Part shown: positions 59,702 through 64,000 of the stretch, in pieces
Layout of the letters: the number at the start of each line of letters is the position of its first letter
Position numbering within the stretch: position 1 is the stretch's first letter
The notes under the pieces: model-generated
Told to the model about the DNA's origin: nothing
Databases searched by the model: none
Seen by the model: the letters and a program-made list of their open reading frames with translations, nothing else
NCBI RefSeq assembly: GCF_024584805.1
Contig: NZ_CP075715.1
Span: 5,014,526 to 5,078,525 of the forward strand
Source: Streptomyces sp. FIT100
GTDB lineage: Bacteria; Actinomycetota; Actinomycetes; Streptomycetales; Streptomycetaceae
DNA length: 64,000 nt
Reading direction: 5' to 3'
Translations under genes and position numbers: made by a program

Positions 59702-60325
59702 TCACTGCCCCCGCCCGCGTTCCTCCAAGTACCGCGTGTGCGTCTCCTGGCGGCGGGTCTCCTGGTCGCGCAGTGTCGTCGCGATGGATTCCGCCTCGGT
59801 GCGCAGTGCGCCGAGCTGGCGTTCCAGGTGGCGTTCCGGGGGCTCCGTGCCCGGGTTGAGGCGGGTCCACCAGCGGGTGCGGGTGTAGGTGTCGACCGAC
59901 TCCGGGATGTCCTGGCGGATGGCGCGGGAGAGGGCGTGGACCGATTCCGGGTCCGTCGCGAGGGCGTCGGCGACCCAGCCGGGTTCCAGGAGGGCCGTGA
60001 GCAGGGTGTCGAGTTCGGTGAGGCGGCCGGCCGCCGCGGGGGGCAGGTCGATCTCGGTCAGGTAGGCGCGCAGGCGGTCGAAGTCGGCGCGGAGTTCGTC
60101 GAGTTGTTCGGCGGGGTCGGGGAAGCCGGGGGCCGCCGGGCGTTCGGGCGGGGCGATGAGGGCTCCCGCGCGGTACAGGCCCGCGACGACGACGGGCCAG
60201 TACGCGCCCGCCGCGCCCGCGAGGGTCAGGCCGAGGCCGAGGAGGCCGCAGGCGCTGCCCGCCAGGTTCTTCTTCGAGCCGAGGTAGTCGAGCATCCGGC
60301 CGCCGCCGGTCCTACTGGTAGCCAC
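59702..60325 (-). CDS. Hypothetical membrane protein coupled to the VWA gene
   Basis: A 207-residue protein with two hydrophobic stretches near the N-terminus (about 20-50, LAGSACGLLGLGLTLAGAAG and AYWPVVVAGLYRAGALIA). A soluble helical domain rich in Arg/Glu/Asp follows (FDRLRAYLTEIDLPP, SRAIRQDIPESVDTYTRTRW), ending in a coiled coil (LERQLGALRTEAESIATTLR). Family unknown. The GTG at 60325 has a strong GAGGAG site that lies inside the end of the upstream VWA gene (14-nt overlap), so the two are coupled. Confidence 0.8.
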   Translation of the reverse strand: MATSRTGGGRMLDYLGSKKNLAGSACGLLGLGLTLAGAAGAYWPVVVAGLYRAGALIAPPERPAAPGFPDPAEQLDELRADFDRLRAYLTEIDLPPAAAGRLTELDTLLTALLEPGWVADALATDPESVHALSRAIRQDIPESVDTYTRTRWWTRLNPGTEPPERHLERQLGALRTEAESIATTLRDQETRRQETHTRYLEERGRGQ

Positions 60326-61256
60326 GGATCTCCTCGAATGCTCCGTCCAGCGACCCCTTCTGCGCGTCGAAGAGCCGGCCGCCGGTGAGCCCGGCGATCC
60401 GTTCGAGCTCCGCGCGGTCGGAGTCCCCGAAGAGGATGGGGAAGACGGGGGTGTCGCGCAGCTGCCCCGGTGGCAGCCCCCGGTAGTACGTCTCGAAGCC
60501 CTCGGCGGACGCGCCGGTCGTGTTCTCGCCGTCCGTCATCAGCACGATCGATGTGAACGCGTCCTGGTTGCCGCCCTCGGGCGTCTGCCCCAGGTAGCGG
60601 TAGGCGTGCAGCAGGCTCGTGAAGATCGCGGTGTCGCCGTGCGGCGTCAGCTGGTTCACGTCCCGCTCGATGGCCTTGCGCGCCGCCTCGGGGTCGGAGG
60701 GGTCGAGCGTGTGCGTGTACAGCGACTTCACATCGGTTCCGAACGGCATCAGCGTCACCTCCTCCCGCTCCCGGAACTCCCCGGTCAGACGCAGCAGCGC
60801 CTGCTCCAGTCCTTCCATGCGCTCGCCCTCCATCGACCCGGAGGTGTCGAGGACGTACACCGTGCGCGAGGGCCTGCGCAGCTTGTTCTCGTACGCGTCG
60901 AGGAGGCCGTCGGCGACGGACCGGCTGCCGGGGAAGGGGAGCTCGCGCCGCTGGCCGGTGGCGAGCCCGGTGGCCGGACGTACGGAGGCGACGACGGGCC
61001 GGCGGAACGTCTTCTCCGTGATCGCCCGCTGCGCCTCCGGCGTCCGCAGGTACTCGGTCAGCGCCCTGCCGGACTCGCGCGCCTCCTGCGGCGCGGACGT
61101 GAGCAGCGTGAAGTCTCCGCGCACGGTCTTCGTTGCCGTGCCCTGGTCCTGATTCCGGCCTGCCAGGAAGGCGTACACGACGCCGCCCATCAGCAGCACC
61201 GCCAGGACGATTCCCACGATGCGTCTCACGTGGGGAGCGTGCTCTCGGAATCCCAC
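60312..61256 (-). CDS. Membrane-anchored VWA-domain protein (substrate-binding domain mostly lost)
   Basis: A 314-residue protein with one N-terminal membrane helix (IVGIVLAVLLMGGVVYAFLA) and a von Willebrand A domain (about 130-314). The MIDAS motif is DTSGSMEGERM, with VLMTDGENT. The segment before it (DFTLLTSAPQEARESGRALT and EYLRTPEAQRAITEKTFRRP) is what normally ends a periplasmic-type substrate-binding domain in related actinobacterial SBP-VWA proteins. Here only the last part remains, so about 200-250 residues appear deleted in frame. GTG start. It overlaps the following membrane-protein gene. Confidence 0.8.
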   Translation of the reverse strand: MGFREHAPHVRRIVGIVLAVLLMGGVVYAFLAGRNQDQGTATKTVRGDFTLLTSAPQEARESGRALTEYLRTPEAQRAITEKTFRRPVVASVRPATGLATGQRRELPFPGSRSVADGLLDAYENKLRRPSRTVYVLDTSGSMEGERMEGLEQALLRLTGEFREREEVTLMPFGTDVKSLYTHTLDPSDPEAARKAIERDVNQLTPHGDTAIFTSLLHAYRYLGQTPEGGNQDAFTSIVLMTDGENTTGASAEGFETYYRGLPPGQLRDTPVFPILFGDSDRAELERIAGLTGGRLFDAQKGSLDGAFEEIRGYQ

Positions 61257-61415
61257 ATTCCAGGCGGAGTCGGATGGACGAGAGGTGAAGCGGCGATCCC
61301 GGTATGCAACCGGAATCGGCCATTCAATGACGGCCCGTCAACGACGGACTCCGGAGGTGCCGGGCCTCGGTCGGGCACCCGGTCCGCGCGCCTCCGCGGC
61401 CCGCGGACCGGGGCG

Positions 61416-61802
61416 TCAGGGGGCGCCGACCAGCTGCGCGTCGCGCAGGGCGGCGTTGTGCGCGTCCATGCGCTCGGCGGCCAGGATCGCGGCGGCGGTG
61501 TCGGCGCGGGACGCGGCGACGACGAGGGCGCGCCCGGCGAGCGCGAGGGCCCGCCGGTGCAGGGCGGCCGGGTCGCCGCCGGTCAGCCCGGCGTGCCGGG
61601 CGGGCGGGGTGCCGCGCAGCCGGGCGACCTGCTCGGCGATGCGGTCGGCGGCGGCGTCGAGCCCGAGCTCGTCGGTGACGGCCAGGAGGGCTCCCAGGTG
61701 ACCGGCGAGCTGGATGTCGAGCTCCTCCTCGCGGGTGCGGTGGGGGAAGTCGGACGCGTCGGCCACCGAGTGGACGGACTTCGAGCGGATCGGTTCGTAC
61801 AT
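61416..61802 (-). CDS. SCO4983-family protein
   Basis: A 128-residue soluble helical protein (MYEPIRSKSVHSVADASDFP, EEELDIQLAGHLGALLAVTD, DAAADRIAEQVARLRGTPPA). It matches the streptomycete family named after S. coelicolor SCO4983 (recalled). Function unknown. It stands alone between the VWA gene and the aminotransferase gene. Confidence 0.8.
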   Translation of the reverse strand: MYEPIRSKSVHSVADASDFPHRTREEELDIQLAGHLGALLAVTDELGLDAAADRIAEQVARLRGTPPARHAGLTGGDPAALHRRALALAGRALVVAASRADTAAAILAAERMDAHNAALRDAQLVGAP

Positions 61803-61905
61803 GGCGGGGGCCTCCTCGCACGGTCAGGAGACCATCCTACCTTGGATCCAGTCTAAAGTTATGCCCGATCGGAAAACCGGCCAAGATCCTGGTCCGGCGG
61901 CGGGG

Positions 61906-61981
61906 CTAGGGCGTGTTGCGAAAGTAGCGTCGTCCGCCCGTAGGGCGGGCGCGCAGACGGGACTTTCGCAACACGCCCTAG
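61906..61981. repeat. 76-bp palindromic element (MITE-like)
   Basis: Perfect 20-bp terminal arms, CTAGGGCGTGTTGCGAAAGT and its complement, enclose a 36-bp core with a further CGCCC/GGGCG stem. The right arm ends in CCCTAG and supplies the TAG stop codon of the aminotransferase gene. The length and perfect arms suggest a miniature transposable element or a large terminator. Confidence 0.85.
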
Positions 61982-63189
61982 TGCTGGCTGTATCCGTCCA
62001 GGAAGTTACCGATCCGCGTCACCGCGTCCGCGAGATCCTTCGTGTTCGGCAGCGTGACGATCCGGAAGTGATCGGGCTCGTGCCAGTTGAAGCCGGTCCC
62101 GTGGACCACCATGATCTTCTCGGACCGCAGCAGGTCGAGCACCATCTGCCGGTCGTCCTTGATCTTGTACACGGCCGGGTCGAGCCGCGGGAAGAGATAC
62201 AGCGCGCCCTTGGGCTTCACGCAGGTCACGCCCGGGATCCGGGTGAGCAGGTCGTACGCCGTGTCCCGCTGCTCCAGCAGCCGCCCGCCCGGCAGCACCA
62301 GGTCCTCGATCGACTGCCGCCCCTGGAGCGCCGCGGCGACCGCGTGCTGGGCCGGCATGTTCGCGCACAGCCGCATGTTCGCCAGGATCGTCAGGCCCTC
62401 GATGTACGAGACCGCGTGGCTCTTCGGGCCGCAGACCGCGAGCCAGCCGCTGCGGTAACCCGCCACCCGGTAGTTCTTGGACATCCCGTTGAAGGTCAGG
62501 ACCATCAGATCGGGCGCGATCGAGGCGGTCGGGGTGTGCGTGGCGCCGTCGTAGAGGATCTTGTCGTAGATCTCGTCCGAGCAGACCACCAGCTGGTGGC
62601 GGCGGGCGATCTCGGTCAGCCCGCGCAGCATCTCGTCGTCGTAGACGGCGCCGGTCGGGTTGTTCGGGTTGATGATCACGATCGCCTTGGTCCGATCGGT
62701 GATCCTGCGCTCGATGTCCGCGAGATCCGGCATCCAGTCGGCCTGCTCGTCGCACCGGTAGTGCACGGCCGTGCCGCCCGCGAGCGCGACGGCGGCGGTC
62801 CACAGCGGATAGTCCGGCGCCGGCACGAGCACCTCGTCGCCGTCGTCGAGCAGCGCCTGCATCGACATCTGGATCAGCTCGGAGACGCCGTTGCCGAGGT
62901 AGATGTCCTCGACCGAGAGCGGAATGCCCTTGGTCTCGTAGTGGCTCATGATCGCGCGACGCGCGCTGAGCAGGCCCTTCGCGTCACCGTATCCGTGCGC
63001 GTCCCCCACGTTGCGCAGGATGTCCTCGAGGATCGCCGGCGGGCACTCGAACCCGAAGGCCGCGGGGTTGCCGGTGTTGAGCTTGAGGATGCGGTGGCCT
63101 GCGGCCTCCAGCCGCATCGCCTCCTCGAGCACCGGACCCCGGATCTCGTAACAGACGTTGGCGAGCTTCGTCGACTGGATCACCTGCAT
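61978..63189 (-). CDS. AlaA-like aminotransferase (pyruvate/alanine type)
   Basis: A PLP class I/II aminotransferase of the AlaA (glutamate-pyruvate) type, 403 residues. Motifs: NTGNPAAFGFECPP, INPNNPTG (173-180), SDEIYDKILYDG and the PLP lysine in FNGMSKNYRVAGYR (Lys238), with HFRIVTLPN near the C-terminus. It transfers amino groups between alanine and 2-oxoglutarate. The stop codon is provided by a palindromic element, and the last residues GNFLDGYSQH are family-like, so the gene appears intact. Confidence 0.92.
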   Translation of the reverse strand: MQVIQSTKLANVCYEIRGPVLEEAMRLEAAGHRILKLNTGNPAAFGFECPPAILEDILRNVGDAHGYGDAKGLLSARRAIMSHYETKGIPLSVEDIYLGNGVSELIQMSMQALLDDGDEVLVPAPDYPLWTAAVALAGGTAVHYRCDEQADWMPDLADIERRITDRTKAIVIINPNNPTGAVYDDEMLRGLTEIARRHQLVVCSDEIYDKILYDGATHTPTASIAPDLMVLTFNGMSKNYRVAGYRSGWLAVCGPKSHAVSYIEGLTILANMRLCANMPAQHAVAAALQGRQSIEDLVLPGGRLLEQRDTAYDLLTRIPGVTCVKPKGALYLFPRLDPAVYKIKDDRQMVLDLLRSEKIMVVHGTGFNWHEPDHFRIVTLPNTKDLADAVTRIGNFLDGYSQH

Positions 63190-63312
63190 GACGTGAGCTT
63201 ACGGGTGCCCGGTGAAACCCGCTTCGTGTTTTCGGCCACGCCGGGGACCCCGGGCCGGCGCGAGCCGGGAGGCCGGGGCGCCGACCACGGGGTCAGAGTG
63301 TGAACCGGCAGG

Positions 63313-63753
63313 TCAGGAGGTGACGACGTAACAGGTGAATTCGCCGGTCACCGACGTCTGCGTCGTCTCACCGACCGAGACGTTCACCGACGACGAGCCG
63401 GTGAACGCGAACCGTCCCGCGGGCCTGCCGTCGCGCTGCCACTCCTTCGGCGCGGCGGCGTACGCACGGCCGCACTGCTCCTCGGCGAAGTCGTTCCCGT
63501 CCTTGGCCGTCTGCTCGCCCGGGAAGGTCCGGTCCACCGCGGTCTGGGCGAACACCCGGATGTCGTGCCGCTCCGCGCAGTCGACGGGTCGTACGACCGC
63601 CACGGTGCCGAGCCCCGTGTCGGTGGCGCCGCACCGGCCGCGCTTCAGGGAGGCGACGGGGGCGAGCACCGTGCCGGCGTCCTCGACTCCTGCGCCGTCC
63701 TTGCGTGTCCTGCGGTCTTCATCCCCACCCCTTGTCCCCACCCTCGTCCCCAC
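63313..63753 (-). CDS. Septum-formation-domain-like protein (possibly truncated)
   Basis: A 146-residue protein in which VDCAERHDIRVFAQTAV, FPGEQTAKDGNDFAEEQCGR and FTGSSSVNVSVGETTQ resemble the septum-formation (DUF4190-tail-like) domain of actinobacteria with paired cysteines. The GTG start is weak, lying in a GGTGGGGAC direct-repeat stretch, and no membrane helix or signal precedes it. An N-terminal part may have been lost or lie in another frame. The 123 bp to the aminotransferase start hold nothing recognised. Confidence 0.45.
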   Translation of the reverse strand: MGTRVGTRGGDEDRRTRKDGAGVEDAGTVLAPVASLKRGRCGATDTGLGTVAVVRPVDCAERHDIRVFAQTAVDRTFPGEQTAKDGNDFAEEQCGRAYAAAPKEWQRDGRPAGRFAFTGSSSVNVSVGETTQTSVTGEFTCYVVTS

Positions 63754-63973
63754 CGGGTGGTCGCCTCGTGCGACCAGGCCATATTTCTCGGCCGCGCCCC
63801 CACGTCACCAGCACAAGATGATCACGAGAGGGGGAACAGGTGCCGTTCGGGCCGCTGCCCGTGCGGCCCAATCAGGCGTGCCGTGCGGCGTCGCAGCACG
63901 TACAAAACAGGCATGGGGGAAACCACGCGCCGCAGCGCGCTCGTCGTCTTCCTGGAGCTGGAGCCGTAGACCA

Positions 63974-64000
63974 TGTCCGAAACCGGCGAAGCAACCGTCT
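63974..64000 (+). CDS. Start of a gene running off the window (MSETGEATV...)
   Basis: An ATG at 63974 with TGGAG upstream opens MSETGEATV and continues past the end. A tiny frame (MGETTRRSALVVFLELEP, 63913-63969) precedes it and could be a leader peptide or chance. A GTG at 63841 with GAGAGGGGG upstream gives an alternative open frame to the end. Which is real cannot be decided here. Confidence 0.4.

Noticed and set aside
63841..64000. Long open frame from a GTG at 63841
   Set aside because: It has a good ribosome site but low-complexity, Arg/His/Gln-rich sequence typical of a wrong frame; kept only as an alternative in the entry for the last gene.

Overview
The window is chromosomal DNA from a Streptomyces-type actinomycete. 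GC content is very high, third codon positions are almost all G or C, and GTG/TTG starts with GGAGG-type ribosome sites are common. It carries a mycothiol conjugate amidase (Mca), a GTP-dependent PEP carboxykinase, a SUKH-guarded YD-repeat toxin, a DUF1059 protein and a protein of the family named after S. coelicolor SCO4983. From memory (not checked), the gene order from the decayed msrA to the SCO4983-type gene resembles the S. coelicolor SCO4956-SCO4983 interval. Stretches of different character (0-22.8 kb, and 43-46.5 kb inside the backbone) look like accessory DNA.

Layout. 0-9 kb: intact msrA, an IS3 transposase scrap, two lipoproteins divergent from a Tat-exported DyP peroxidase, a secreted beta-propeller/SdrD-B protein and an AraC-GyrI regulator. 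9.4-20.7 kb: a polymorphic-toxin locus with a secreted LamG partner, a 2376-residue RHS/YD protein ending in a Hint domain and a deaminase-fold toxin, and its SUKH-3 immunity gene. 20.9-22.8 kb: a graveyard with an orphan toxin-tip fragment, a broken tyrosine integrase and a truncated, active-site-mutated msrA. 22.9-29.6 kb: three paralogous membrane-anchored proteins sharing a Y-W-C-x-K-W-x-G-S signature, two of them in an operon with an M48 membrane peptidase, plus an acyltransferase. 29.6-38.8 kb: housekeeping genes (cystathionine gamma-synthase/lyase, mca, DUF4307, greA, a DrrAB-like exporter, ilvA, a MarR regulator, a degenerate ECF sigma factor with a tiny membrane partner, DUF1059). 38.8-39.4 kb: a 101-bp tandem-repeat array. 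39.5-42.8 kb: a membrane-anchored STAND ATPase with TPRs. 43.1-46.5 kb: a methyltransferase/terpene synthase/P450 mini-cluster. 46.8-48.9 kb: a YyaL-type thioredoxin-fold protein. 49.1-55.8 kb: a four-gene translationally coupled glycan cluster (CslA-like GT2, GT-C, GT2-GtrA fusion, GlxA-like copper radical oxidase). 55.8-64 kb: TetR, hemolysin III, PEPCK, a VWA protein pair, the SCO4983-type gene, an AlaA-like aminotransferase, a septum-formation-like protein and the first bases of a further gene.

How the parts work together. The toxin locus is a complete delivery-toxin-immunity set with relics of an older cassette beside it. The GT2/GT-C/GT2-GtrA/GlxA-like set looks like an envelope or exopolysaccharide assembly line with its own inverted-repeat operator. 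The terpene set predicts an oxidised, possibly methylated terpenoid. The M48 plus WCxKW proteins form the least explained unit and are the best candidate for an undescribed system. No tRNA, rRNA or CRISPR array was seen. Calls come from reading the translated sequence by eye; no database search was run.
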